A stretch of DNA of 64,000 nucleotides, taken from NCBI RefSeq assembly GCF_036884655.1, contig NC_088357.1:12689501-12753500 (forward strand), written 5' to 3'. The stretch comes from Musa acuminata AAA Group. Lineage: Eukaryota > Streptophyta > Magnoliopsida > Zingiberales > Musaceae. The translations under genes were made by a program, and so were the position numbers. Under the pieces are notes generated by a model. The model had not been told where the DNA came from and did no database searches. It saw only the letters and a list, made by a program, of their open reading frames with translations. Shown piece after piece: positions 27,301 through 40,216 of this stretch (position 1 is the first letter of the stretch; every line of letters starts with the position of its first letter).

Positions 27301-28744
27301 AAACCTCAACATCACTTTTTTACATAAACCAACCTGGTCCCAAGGTGATTGGTTTAAAGAAGGCACCAATTTAAGCCATGATTTTCTCCTATTATCTGTC
27401 AATATAAACAAGATTTGGTTCTTATGAAAAGCAAGAGATGATTCTCTGTTGGATAGTAAGAAACCCTCAACCTAGTGGGAATGACCTTAGCCCTTACCCC
27501 ATACTAGCTACTATGCTAGATCAATCACATTTGAAGGCACCCAAATGACCAATTATCTATAATTGCCATAGAAAAAACCATCTGTGGGCTGGATAAAGCT
27601 CAATAGTGATGGCTCCTCTTCTTTGTAGGATGGAGGGCTTGGTTTTGTATTACGGAACCACTCGGGAGCTTGCTTAGGAACTGGAAAAATATGTCTTCAT
27701 CAAAACAGACATACAATGTGAAGACTTGGCAATTAAAGACCTACTCTTTGCCTTAGACCAAGGAATGAAACACATTCAAATTGAAACCAATTCTTCAACA
27801 CTTTACGATCTATTTACCAAAGAAGCTGATCCACCTTAGCATCTTCGGCTCACCATTCAACACATCAAATTGATTCTACAAAGACTAACTTCATATACAT
27901 TTTTACGTTGTTATAGAGAATATAATCGAGCAGCTAATTGGTTTGCCAATGAAGCTAAAGTTAGTCATTCATCTTCGATGTGGTGGGCACTTATCCCCTG
28001 ATTTATCTCTTTTTATTCAATGCATTTTGTAGAAATTTGAAGCAGTAATATATCATCTTTTGGAAAAAATATAATATCATAACTTGGTTCCACAATAAAA
28101 TCGGATCCATGGTTGACACACCTCTACCAAACCAATCTTCTGAAATAGATTTTGACCTAGCACTAAAAGGCCCTTGTTCTTCATAAGCTATTCTTCAGTG
28201 TATCTTTCTCAATTCTTCTGCCAGCATTATCAGGCAAAATTTACATGTATATCTAGTTTTAAGCATCTTGTAAGCTCTATCCCAAGCACAGTTTTCACTC
28301 TGCTAGAGATCATGCCAATTTTCTTATTCTTACCATTTTATTTAAAATGAAATTGTCCGTACTGATCTTACATGTTCTAACATATTTATATCTACTTGTC
28401 CTATAAGTATAAGGTATATTTGCATGCAACAAGATTCTGCTGAACCCTAGTGAAAAATCTATGCAATTGCTATCACAGGTAGCATTGTTAGAAAAATTCT
28501 TCATATAGAAACCTATAATGAGTAGACTGAGGCAGCTTCAAACTTTTAGTGACAAATACTAATGAGGCTTTGTTGCAAATAGGACAAAAAACATTAGAGT
28601 TTGTAAATTCAATGTAAAGATCTTTGTATGAACTCAAGATATTAAAAATTAAAAATCAGAAATTGTTAAATGATTCCTGTAGGCTCAATGACATACTGAG
28701 CCTAACAATCATCTTTGGAATGATTTTCTATCATTTTTTTCTTC

Positions 28745-28803
<59 letters not shown>

Positions 28804-30977
28804 CGTGCAGAAGAGTGCAGTAGAAAATCCCAGCTTAATTGTTAAATGAAGTCATCTCACCACCAAGCTGGCAATACAACTTTTTTGCTGTCTGGAAGCC
28901 ATGAGTTTAAAGGCTAATGACCTTTTGTATAGCCAAGATTGATGTTCAGCAGTTGTGCAAAATGGTGAGTGAGTGTGGCGTTAAGCTAGCTGCTGGTCTA
29001 CTTTCCAAGTTAACCACCATGCTAACCATGCATTAAAATGACAGCTTTTGGAGCAAATTTCTTGTATGAGGAAGAAGAAATGCCAGTAAGTCTATGTTTA
29101 TGATTCCATGGAAAGAGAAAGAGAGAAAAGGGAAAAAGAGGGAGAGAGATTTAATGGTTGTTAAAGGGTGAAAGTCTAATAGGACAGACTGGGACAGAAC
29201 AGGAGAAAGGCAAAATGTAAACCAAAGTACAACTAAAATCACATCTAAACCTATGAAAGATGGAATACATTTAAGTGCATTATGAGAAGAAAGGCAAAAT
29301 TCTTGCAGAGAGCATTCAAGAAAGCAGCGACAGTTTTAGAATTTTCCAATGTGCAAGAGGGCGCTCAAGCACCAAGAATATGGCAATAATAGTGATACAT
29401 TGGTTTTTGTGGACACCTACTATGGAGAGAAAGACTCCCAAATAATCAATTCTATAGTGAACCTTGCTTGCCCAAAGGAAGGTGTAGGTACCATAGTGCA
29501 CGCAATTGTGCAAAAGAAATACCTAAAGCTCAAGCACCACCATACAGGAGAAGTGGCTCTGCTCAAGCTATAGCATTTATTAGGAACTTTCCAATTCAAT
29601 GAATTACAGGGTCATAGAGTGAGTCAAAAGGGACTCCTGGATTGGTATGATTCCACTTACACCCTTTTGGAAGTCAGAAAAAATAGATTTACTTAAAAAA
29701 AACTTATGATCTCATAACCTGTTACATCCCACATCTAAACAGGGAAAGTTTGAGTAAAACAAAGAAGAAAGGGTGTGAAAAAGGTCCAAATATGAGACAT
29801 TGTTTAAAACAGTGAACAGCAATTCTGAACATCTGTATAAAGCTTGTATATATACAGCAAAAGCAAATCTATTTATGCCTAGTAAATTTACATTGCAATG
29901 CATAACTAACAGAAGAAGTGATTAAATTTACCAACAAGACCTAGAAAAAGATGTATTCTATCAAATTCATATAAAATCATAGAAAAACCAAAAAGAATGT
30001 TTAATATAAGCAGGTTGGCCATGATGCTCATGTACATAATCTGAATTATCATCAAATGATCCATTATGAGCAAAGATGGATGCACCACTCATAAATATAT
30101 GTTCAGAAAAAGGCAACCTGTTTTTATATAAAAATAAAATACTGAATAAAATAAAGAAATTTGTCCTAGATTTTCAAATCAAGTCAGTGGCACATGGCAA
30201 ATCTTAAAGTCCTACCTCTTGTAACCGAGTACCATCATTTGTATTGAATATTCTAATCAATGTACCCTTTGTGCTTGCAGTTGCAAGAAGCAGCCCATTC
30301 AAGGTCAAGGTCATGCAAGCTATCTGAGAATCATGAGCACTAATGATCTTTTTCATCTTCAGAAAAAGATGTTCGACCCGAACCTCTCCCCGGCGTATAC
30401 CAGGGCATGTCAACACTAAAGTATTAGAATGATGTGAGAGGCAGCAAAGCCCTTTGGGGTTAGATAGCGTCTCTAATTGATGAACAAGCTTCAGGTCTGC
30501 AAAGTTGTACACATAAATCTTGTGCTCAAGAACTACAACAATGAGATCTCGGCTTAATTTCACACCTCTGACATGAGATCTAAATGTGAGTTCATAAGTG
30601 CAACGTCTCTGATGGTCATCCCAGATCATTACTTTATTAGGTGGGAACTGAGTGTTGGTGTCTTCACCAACAAGAGCCAGGAAATTACAACGAAATAGCA
30701 TTTCAACTATTCTGAAGCCCCCACCTTTAAAATCTCTCCTAAAGGCTTCTGTAAGAGAATCACAATTATAGATTCGAAAGCCATTGCTTGTTCCAAAAGC
30801 AAAGCGTCCATAGTTTTGATTCCAAGACACTGAAAACAGCTTAATTTCACTATCATCAGCAATTTCTGGTTCTGATTGACCAGAGGAAGCTGTTGATTGC
30901 TGTGAATGCGGATGCTCCAATGAGGAAATCATCATCGATGGATGAATGTCTGGAGATGTCGGTATTGTTGAACTCAT
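21354..30977 (-). CDS. ATG18: ATG18/WIPI autophagy protein (PROPPIN), 4 coding exons, 402 aa
   Basis: Coding exons on the minus strand are 30977-30216, 23817-23577, 22376-22253 and 21435-21354 (1209 nt), with phases that join cleanly. The protein is a seven-bladed WD40-like propeller. Visible family blocks are [116 protein letters not shown] and [11 protein letters not shown]. The phosphoinositide-binding (L/F)RRG motif appears as VRRG at residues 255-258. PROPPINs bind PI3P on autophagic membranes and help ATG2/ATG9 supply the phagophore. The chosen ATG lies directly behind an acceptor (TATATTCCAG then ATG); the upstream in-frame ATG at 31001 is in the leader intron. Intron 1 is about 6.4 kb because of a LINE insertion. 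Best resembles the plant ATG18a-d group; the exact paralogue is unclear. Confidence 0.94.
22968..23021. repeat. (TAG/TAA)n trinucleotide tract
   Basis: An imperfect run of TAG, then a pure AAT/TAA run, in ATG18 intron 2. Confidence 0.9.
24560..24574. repeat. LINE target-site duplication, left copy
   Basis: ATAATATCATAACTT, identical to 28071-28085. It marks the 5' junction of the LINE insertion in ATG18 intron 1. Confidence 0.9.
24575..28070 (+). mobile_element. 5'-truncated L1-type LINE with RNase H domain, decayed
   Basis: A 3.5-kb element lies antisense to ATG18 inside its intron 1, between two perfect 15-bp direct repeats and ending in a short A-rich tail (GGAAAAAAT). It starts inside the AP-like endonuclease: [21 protein letters not shown] and a QFSDHAPL block are visible (24600-24910). 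Reverse-transcriptase blocks follow: [12 protein letters not shown] and the [15 protein letters not shown] block (25680-25840), [14 protein letters not shown] (25880-25930), a degraded active-site region near 26210 and FKYLGV (26400). A zinc-binding/RVT region lies near 27050-27290. A terminal RNase H start, [10 protein letters not shown], is at about 27590. A C-terminal RNase H is characteristic of many plant L1 elements. Stop codons and frame breaks are numerous, so it cannot encode working proteins. Confidence 0.9.
28071..28085. repeat. LINE target-site duplication, right copy
   Basis: Perfect 15-bp match to 24560-24574, directly after the LINE A-rich tail. Confidence 0.9.
28746..28801. 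repeat. (AT)n microsatellite in ATG18 intron 1
   Basis: A pure AT run of about 55 bases. The overlapping frame encodes only a Tyr-Ile repeat. Confidence 0.95.
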
Positions 30978-32500
30978 CTGGAATATAGCACAAGTCACCA
31001 ATGAGAAAACAAGCCAAAGGTCATGGGAATTAAGCTAAATCTGGAATCAGTGTTCAGTAAGCCTACAAAAACGAGATTCATAATTAGAATAGCTTGAAAG
31101 AAAGCAATAACTTTCCATAACTCAAATTATAACAGAGGCTTCGGAGGGCAAATATACCATGAGATAAATAGAAAAGCATTCGTGGGCATGCATTGAGTCA
31201 ATTTTTCTCCTTTGCATGTCTCAATAAATATTGCACAGACAAGCCATATGCTATTGCATTAAACTTCCAATCATATATTTGCAATTCAATAATACAATAT
31301 ACAAAAAAATTGATATTGAAGACATGTTTAAAATTTATAGATGACCTACTGAAGTGGCAAGTACAACATAAGTGTGATATGGCATAGAGATGTCAACAGA
31401 AAATTAAGGGAAGATTATCTGCATTAGGCATAAGAAGCATCAAATTTTGAATCAGAGTTCACGTGGAAGTAATTCATGTGAAACTAATGTTTAATCCTAT
31501 ATATCACACTAACAAGTTATAAGACTAATAAGTTCTACATATATACAACATCGGGCATCACAAGTAGATGGGTGAAAATCACACCCATATAACATTGAAA
31601 CAAATCTGAGGTCAATATTAAGAATACTTTGAAGATAAACTTAAATTAGGTCTATCTGACTTGGGAATTGCCCATTAAGCTATCAAATATTTTGGATTCA
31701 ACACCAATTTCCAGCCAATTATATCAAACTACATATGGTAAACTTTGGACTTCAATTTTCATTCTTCTAAAAAGGAGGACATTAAATTAAATAAGTTCAC
31801 AGATACTAATAATTAACTTATATAACTAAACTCTTCAAGATAATCAAAGCTGTCACGTTAGATCAAGACAGTTTCTCATCAACTCTAGATTTATGAAACG
31901 GTGAACCGAACGTAATACACCTAACCACTGCTTACTTTGTTGTTTCAATTACAATCCGCGGACAAAAACATCTTATGAACACAAGAAATAAGAACAAACA
32001 AATAGGCAAGCAAAAAAGAAATGACCCAATGACCTATCCAGCACCCCATCGAAAGAAAAGGATCGATCAACCAAATAGCTCCACCTTTACCACTACTAGA
32101 TGGGAGACAGTAGGCAAAACTACCATGATCTCGACCAAACTACCATTGCCTCGACCACTTCTGGTCTCCAAACCCTACTAGTGAAGCTTCTTGAATGAAC
32201 GATGTAACAAGAACAAGAAGAGAAACCGAAACAAGAATCACACAGATCGAGTAACAAAAGAAAAAACAATCAAAATGAGAGAGGAAGAAAGGGGTACCTC
32301 GCAGATCGAAGCACAGGCAGCGAAATCCGGGGACGAGATTGGGTCCAGGAGAGGGTTTTACGGATGCAGCGCGGTCCGAGAAGCCCGATTCCACCGTATC
32401 CGGAACGACTGGGAGATCCGTATACGCCCCCAATGCCAAACCTTCGCACGGATTCTACGTCAGTTAAAGATGAACTTCAAGATCAATTAAAGGTCTCGGG
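30978..32500 (-). promoter_or_regulatory. ATG18 leader exon and leader intron
   Basis: On the minus strand a GC-rich segment of roughly 32500-32298 ends at a donor (GCGAG then GTACCC). The next acceptor is directly before the ATG18 start at 30977, giving a leader intron of about 1.3 kb (32297-30978). The outer edge of the leader exon is not fixed. Plus-strand reading frames across 32.2-32.6 kb are shadows of this leader. Confidence 0.6.
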
Positions 32501-35100
32501 ATCGAAATCCCGCTTAAATACGCTTCATCCGCCTTCCCGCCTACCCTTCAAGAAATTTGGCAAGTTTGAATTAGATGCTATAAATTGCAGCCTTACTCTA
32601 CCAAAATAGGGATTTTATATAGTTTTAGTATTATGCATATAATATGATTAGGGCATATTAAAAGAAAGAAATAGAAATATATTTTTTTTATTAATTTAGG
32701 ATCAATTTTCCTCAATGATATATTTATGCAAACTTGCTATGGGTTTTCCTATTGAGTTGGCAACCACCATAAGAATAGTAAAATATAATTTTACTGTTTA
32801 TAATCTATCAATTACCTACCATATCCTTATCTCCACAATCTCTTGTATCATTCGTCACTCTAACTATGCTTGTTAGATTATATGATCATATTTAACTGGA
32901 TAAAATATATTAAGATTCTAATTGAATTCTGATTATATATAAATAGAATCTCTTATGGATTATATATAAATAGATATTATAAATTTATTCTCTTTTCTCA
33001 ATAATCTTTTTCATTACTAATCGTGGTCATATGAAAGATGAAAAAAAAAGAATGTGAGTCTAGCTTTTATACATCCTTGTTGCTTTTTATAAACTACAAT
33101 GCGTTATCATATCCAAAAGAGATATTTCATTTATCATGACATCTAAATTTAAACGAGTCTGATCTTGATCTATTATTATTTTATTTTAATTTTGATATTA
33201 ATTTTTTTAGTAGAATAATGATAGTTTTATATTGACAATTGGTACCATAAGTGTGTTTTAAAATCAAATATACCTTAGATCATAAAAGTATTAGATCTAT
33301 TTATGTTACCAACTTTTGCTTATAAAAGGATGTTTCGATCTATCTACTTACTCGAGTCCAACCTATTCACTTACGTGCCATTGATAAAGGTTTCCTCGCC
33401 CACACAATTGGAATCGTGGATGAAATTATGCTCTTCGGCTTTGGTCAATGGGTTGTTGTGGCAGCTTACTATCAATAGCAACATTATAGAGGGTGACAAC
33501 CTACTATGGTCGTAGCCCTATCGAGGGCAACAACTTATTATCTATGGTAGTGTAGCAAAGGATGACAATTCACCATAGTCGTGAGCCTTGTCTATCATGT
33601 ATAACTATTGTTGTGGGCACTAGATGGAGGAGCCATAATGACTATGGTAGGCAGAGTTATAGAGGGCGATGACCTTCATGGGTCGTGACTAGCCCTATCA
33701 AGGGTCGTAACTACACACGCTATGGTGATAGAAAGCTTCACCTATTAATGAAGGGAAACGATGTCGTTGTATTCAGTGATTATTGTTGTGGGCAACGATT
33801 GCTTCGGGTGGCATCACTATCATTTACAATGACGCTATGATTTACGGTGGTCACTCAATGTCGTGGAAGAAACTCCAACAAAAAGGGGCATCCTCATTAA
33901 TGAGTTGATGGACCCAATTTAGGTGGCCCAATTCTAAACTTGCCCAATTAAATAGAGATGATTTAGTCAATTTAAGGTATTTTATGAAAAATAAAATATT
34001 ATAAATTATATATTTCTTTTATAATTTTCTAATATGACATATTAGTGAATTTTATATTATTTATGACACTTAAATTTTAATTATTGTTTTTAGATATTTA
34101 TGTAGTTATTCACAAGCATATGTTTAAAAGTTATGAAATAATATTTATTTTCATGTAAAGTCATGATTTTTATTTTATCATAATTACTATTATTATATGA
34201 ATTTTTATTATACTAATTAAATTTTATGTTCAATAATTATTATGATTATTTTTTATTGAATAGTTTCTACATAATTTGATTTAAAAATTTTAGTCAATCT
34301 TATTTGCAACTTATATCCTTAAGTTTCATTTGACTTATAGCTGGCAAAATATTCTACGACTACAAGCTTATAGGGTGTAAATTATAATAAATATTTAATC
34401 ATTTATAAGATATTTAAAAAATAATTTATATTCTTGTATTGGTCTTATAGCTATCAAAATGGTTTGGATTAATATATTTATATAATTATATTAAAGAATT
34501 AATCTTAAATGATATTAAAAATAATAATATTCATACTAACACACATAATCAATATATTTAGATAATTCTAAAGGAGAATCCATCTCGAATAATTATGTAA
34601 TAGGATAGGATGATAATATTTTAGATATTCTTATAATTTAGTGTTGTATACCCAAAGATAATAGCATTATTCCATAAACATAGTATTAGTCCTTCATAAT
34701 TATAAAATTTTGTGTGAACATTAGATACGTAAATATTTAACTCAAAAGTAAAATAGATATTATATCAATAATTCGATATTTATTAAAAACTTAAAGTATT
34801 AATATTTTTATTTATTATTATAGTACTTCCCTTATTACATTCTTATGCATCTAGTGTCCATATAGTCCTTGAATCAAATTATTTTTGAATAACTTGAGCA
34901 TATATAATTTACACCAAGTATGTTAGACCTTTGATCGAATTGGTTGAAAGGATCACAAACTTAACTATTGAAAGTTCTATAGAATAAATAATTTAAAAAA
35001 ATCTAAAATATTTAATTTTATAATAATTATTAATAATATTTAAGCTTCATTATAATATATAACTAGTATACTAAAATATTTAAAGATTGATTTAAATTTT
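32501..35100. other. Intergenic DNA, AT-rich, with one GC-richer block
   Basis: No gene is recognised. From about 33300 to 33960 the base composition shifts to GC-richer DNA with loosely repeated phrases such as GAGGGCAACAACT, CTATGGTCGTAGCC and CACCATAGTCGTGAGCC. The remainder is very AT-rich. The 5' LTR expected for the copia element to the right was not recognised here. Confidence 0.5.
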
Positions 35101-36332
35101 TTAATAAGTCATTAACTAACACTTCAATGAAAAATTTGACTACAGCTTAATAATACAATATTTGAGGAATTATATAATATATCCTCATTATGAGTTGACA
35201 AAGCTAAGAAGCTCAAAATATTGGACATGATGAGTTCACATATAATTTATTCTTCCTTTTTAGTCTGACTCGTTTAAATTTCACAACAACGATATGTGAA
35301 ACTTAAATGAGTTAACTAGTAGTATATGTGTTTAGGAAGAATTAAGATTAAAATAGGAAAGACTCATAATATTTTGAATACTACTCAAGAAGTGTCTAAC
35401 AATAAAAGAAAGGTGAAGCACAAATCACTTGAGTTTATAAATATTAAATAAATTCATAAAAAAAATTATTCATAATAAAGTGCTATTTTTATAGCAAAAA
35501 AGGTCAAGTGAAAAATGACTATAAAGTTTGGTTCAAATGAAAAAGGTATAAGTCTGGCCTTTGTATATTTCGAATCAAATATTATAGAAATTCCTTTCGA
35601 ATACTTGGTATATTAATTTTAATACTTCAACTTATATTACCAATCATGTATAGATATTTATTTTAACATGAAAATCAAAATAGTATAAAATTTATCGTTA
35701 TATGGAATTTTTAAAGCGAAAGTGATGGTAGTAGGTATTTATCGCTTTTGTTTAAAAATAATTCATTTGATTAAATCTTGAGGATACATGCTATATTTCT
35801 ATAATCTTAGAAATTTAGTTTTAATCTAAAATTATCTTCCTTTTAATGGTTGTAAACTCAATATATTTATAATTCAATAAAAATATTTTTAAATTAATGT
35901 GAATATTGAGTTTGTAATAATCATAGAATCAAATATTATAATGAAATATAGTTTGATAAACTCCTTAAGATTATATATATTTACATCTATAGGTTATTCC
36001 ATATGCTCTATTTTAGTGGAGAGAGATGTTTTATCATCTTTATAGATAATCTATTAAGATACGACTATATATATCTAATTCATATATGCTCTAACGCTAT
36101 TGATACATTCAGATATACATAAATTAAGTCGAGAGATAATTAAATAGAACTGTTAAAATTATCAAATCCAATATAGATGATAAATATGACGAGTCAGGTT
36201 AAAATCTTGACCCTTTTACTAGTTTCCTAAAAAATAAGCTATTTGTGTTCAAGATATCTTTCTAGGTCTACCATAGTAAAATGAGATTACTGAAAGATAA
36301 AATCATACTCCTATGAATATAATTAGAATCAT

Positions 36333-36389
<57 letters not shown>

Positions 36390-36565
36390 GTTTATAGTAA
36401 CTTAGTTTATGATAGATATGATGAGTCAGGTTAAAATCTTGACCCTTTTACTGGTTTCCTTAAAAAAATAAGATATTTGTGCTCAAGATATCTTTCTAGG
36501 TGTGCCATAGTAAAACAAAATTACTGAAAGATAAAATCATACTCCTATAAATATAATTAGAATCA

Positions 36566-36645
<80 letters not shown>

Positions 36646-38759
36646 GGTTCATAGTAACTTAGTTGCATTAACTCCATTTGAGTTATAGATTGATAGGAAA
36701 CATAACTTAAGATACTTACATATTTAGGATTGTCCTACATAAATAAAAGTCTTCAATTCATATGAAAAGAAATTGGATACAAGAACTATTTCTATATATT
36801 TCATTGGTTATCTAGAAGAATCTAATGGATATGAATTTTATTACTCTAATTATAGTATGAGAATAGTTAAATTTTATAATATAAGATTCCTAAAAAATAA
36901 TAAATCAGTGGGAGTGAAAATTTTTAAAATTTGATCTGAAGATACAGGTTAATGCTCATTTATCATTTTCTATTCAAGAAGTTATTGTTCCTTAAATAAT
37001 TAAATGATTTGATAAAGATAAATAAGAAAATAATATTAGTGTATTTCCATATAATGTTGATATCATTGTTAATAATCTTATAGAACAATCACAACCTATA
37101 GTTTTAAAAATATATCAAAAGAAAAGGAGATCTATCATTTTTTATTATGTGGTGTTTCTAAAAGAATTAAATTATCATATAGAAATTAAAAGGGATCCCT
37201 TAGCATTTTTACAAGGCATGAAAAACAACAATTATAAACAGTGATATGATACAATGAAAGAAAAGTTGAAATTGATAGACATAAATAGTGTTTGAGAACT
37301 TATTGAATTGACTAATAATTATAAAAGAATTGATTACAAATCGATCTTTCAAACTAAATATGACTTAAAAGGATAATATTGGATAATATACCCAGACTTG
37401 TACCAAAAATTATTTTCTCATAAGAAGACAATGATTATAATGAAATCTTCTTTTTAGTTTTATAAAAGGAATTGTTAAAAAATTTCATCACATTTATAAT
37501 TCATTATGATCTTAAGTTACATTATATGAGTGTGAAAATAATTTTTTTGAATGAAAATATATATAATAAAATTAATATTAAATAACCTAAAAGACTCATA
37601 TAGAAAAGAAATAAAAGAAAAAATATTTTGATATGCAAATTTAGAAAATCCATTTATTAAACAAGCTTCTAGAGAACTGAATATAAAATTTCATAATATC
37701 ATTATTATCTTTAAATTTGAAAAATAAATATTATTGATCAACGTTTATATCTGAAGGTTATTAAAAGCTAGTTTATTATATTGGCCCTTTATATAGATAA
37801 TATTTTGCTTGTTAGCAGTGATCTTAGTTTATTATATGAAACTAAAAACAATTTTTATAAAAAATTTTAATATAGTTGATTGAGACAACTGATGCTATTT
37901 GTATATAAATATTTAGGAATACATCTCAATAATTACTAAGACTATCTTATGAAGAATACATTGATTGAGTCTCAAAGAGATTTAGTATATAATTTTATTT
38001 AGCAAATATCAAAAATAAAAATTATAGTCAAGACTAGTGTTTTTAAAATGATTTAAAAAATATTTAAATAAAAAAATTCTTATCCATATATAGTTAAAAT
38101 ATTATTATATGCTCAAATTTGTACCAACTAGATATCAATTTAACAATTCAAATATTGGATAGATTTAGAGTTATCAAGGAATAAAATATTAAAAATTATA
38201 AATAAAGTAATAAGATATGTATGAAGGATAAAGGATTATATATTTATATATAAGAGGTTAAATTAGCCTGAAATAATATATTTTCAAGTGTTGATTCTGT
38301 AAATTATCTTAAAAAGTAGAAAGTCCACTTTACAATTTATATTAGTTAGAGATGTAATTTATAAAGAAAAATATATAATATTATTATTGCATTATCAATA
38401 GTAGAAGTTGATTTCTGACATACTTTGAGGCTAGTAATCAAGCTTTATGATTTTAAAATTTAATATTAGGACTTAATATGATCGGACTTAATTGTTATAT
38501 CGATGAAGATATTTTATGATATATTATATTATTTTTAATCTAAAAATAACACATGTTATAGAAATTCTAAACATGTTAATATAAAGTACTTGTGGTCCGA
38601 GAAAAAGTTCAAAATTAATTAATGTCATTTAACAACTTGAGTTCCAATTGTTATTCATTTATTAAGGCATTATAACCTAAAGTATTAAAAGAATATGTTT
38701 TTATGATTGCGTTTGTGGATAACTCATAAAGGTGATTGGCTTTAGGTCAAGTGAAAGAT
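35100..38759 (+). pseudogene. Decayed Ty1/copia polyprotein region
   Basis: Copia domains appear in order despite pervasive stops. Gag remnants are at about 35110-35420. A segment containing ISLAFVYFESN precedes the protease area (about 35550). Integrase remnants include CFIIFIDNLLRYDYIYL (about 36020-36080), a duplicated ESG...NEITER stretch (36185-36560), TPFEL and LDTRTISIYFIGY (36670-36820). Reverse transcriptase includes DPLAFLQGMK (about 37195) and LYIDNILLVSSDLSLLYET (about 37785-37850), where the active-site pair is DN rather than DD. RNase H remnants include YAQICT (about 38105) and NSKHVNIKYL (about 38565). Integrase before reverse transcriptase identifies copia order. The region is extremely AT-rich, consistent with old methylated DNA, and cannot encode working proteins. 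Confidence 0.82.
36176..36655. repeat. Tandem duplication of a copia integrase segment with (AT)n ends
   Basis: GAGTCAGGTTAAAATCTTGA occurs at about 36191 and again at about 36423, a 232-bp offset. Following sequence matches closely through AATCATACTCCTAT and ATTAGAATCATGA. Each copy then ends in an (AT)n run (36335-36385 and 36567-36608) and a GTTCATAGTAACTTAGTT-like phrase. The second copy has an extra (AAT)n run at about 36608-36645. Confidence 0.88.
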
Positions 38760-40216
38760 TACTAGTCATAGGTGTCTTACAAGCCAATCATGTGAGTGAT
38801 GACACCTGTGACTTGACACACAGTCTTTTTGATATTTTATCATTTTATATTACCTGTTGCACGAATATATTATGATGTCTATGGATCTATGCAATGAGAA
38901 TCGAATCGTGATGAGATCATGATAATGAGATCGATTCGCCTTTAAACACAGATCTTAAATAATCCTATCATAGGTTACTCGAGAGGGACATCGAGATAAC
39001 AAGACAGACCAGTGTGTTATATACCTATCCATATGATGAATGTAGCTAGTCTCATAACTGCTTGTGTGAGGACACTAGGGATACAGTGCATGTGCTCATT
39101 GGAGAATGAGTTCACTGATTGATCTGCTCACGAAATATTAAATGATTGATGATGCCTTATTGTCAAACAACGATTTTGTCATCCCAATGATATATTTGGT
39201 CCTTAGACTTCATATACTAAGGATGTCATGTATGAGTATTTCATTATTTGATACCAGACTTATAGTTCTAGAGGTTCCAAATCTAGCACAATCGATCATC
39301 GGGAGTGGTAGCTAATCTTACGAGAGCTATTGAGTGTCGATAGAGGATCATCTAATCTCAGTATCATGAGACGAATATCTTATGTGTTCTTGCTCAGACA
39401 AATCCCTGACCAGGGTTATTTGGATTAACAGAGAAAGAGTTCTCCAAGAGAATCCGATTAGAGTGAGACTCATGTAGAAACCGTATAAGTCTGAGAGCAC
39501 CATGCTCGTTATACAGTCTTTGGGATATTAGATGGATGAGAGACTATAGGTACATAGTAACTGAAGATAGATATGTCTAAAGGATTAGATTCCTCTTATA
39601 TCGTCTATGGACTATAGCGTAGTGGCCTAGTACGTTCATAGTCGATGAGTCAAGTGAATTATTATAGAGATAATAATTCACAGAGCCAAAAGAAGTTCTG
39701 AAAGGTATGACTAATAGCAAGCTCGATATTGAGCCTAGAGGGTCACATATATATGGTAAGCGTTGCGATGAGTAGAGGTTCATATATGAGATATTCGTTG
39801 GAGCTCCTATCTTATTGAATATCCAATAAGCCCCTAAATTATTGGATCTTATGGATGAGATCTAATAAGAGCTAATAAGAGATTATTGGATAGAGTCCTA
39901 TTAATTTAAAAAGCTTGTGTAGTTGGACAGAGATCCAATACCCAATATGGTAGGATCCATTGAGATTAAGTTGACAAGAGGCCTCTATAAATAGGAGAGA
40001 ACTAAAGACCCATAGGTTAGAGGTTCTTTTTGGCTGCCTCCTATTCTCCTTTCTTCCTCTCCTTCTCATACTATAGCCCCTATTTGGGGGCATATGGATA
40101 GCAAGAAGGGGCAGCCCGTCAACTTCGCATGTGAACGAACACACCTTTGAAAATTTTAAAAATTTTATTTTTCTATTCTTTCACTATGCATGTGATGTCG
40201 GCCAGATTTCCTAACA
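38760..40216 (+). repeat. 3' LTR of the copia element
   Basis: It begins after a purine stretch (AAGTGAAAGAT) with TACTAG, apparently a mutated TGTTAG, and ends CCTAACA, its inverted counterpart. It has a TATAAATA box at 39986-39993, followed by a leader-like pyrimidine-rich stretch at 40030-40080. It is about 1.46 kb. The matching 5' LTR was not found in the window. Base composition is much less AT-rich than the coding part. Confidence 0.7.
39986..39993 (+). promoter_or_regulatory. TATA box within the copia LTR
   Basis: TATAAATA in a GCCTCTATAAATAGGAG context, the usual form of a copia LTR promoter. Confidence 0.6.

Noticed and set aside
39872..40144. 90-codon minus frame
   Set aside because: It lies inside the copia LTR, opposite its promoter and leader.
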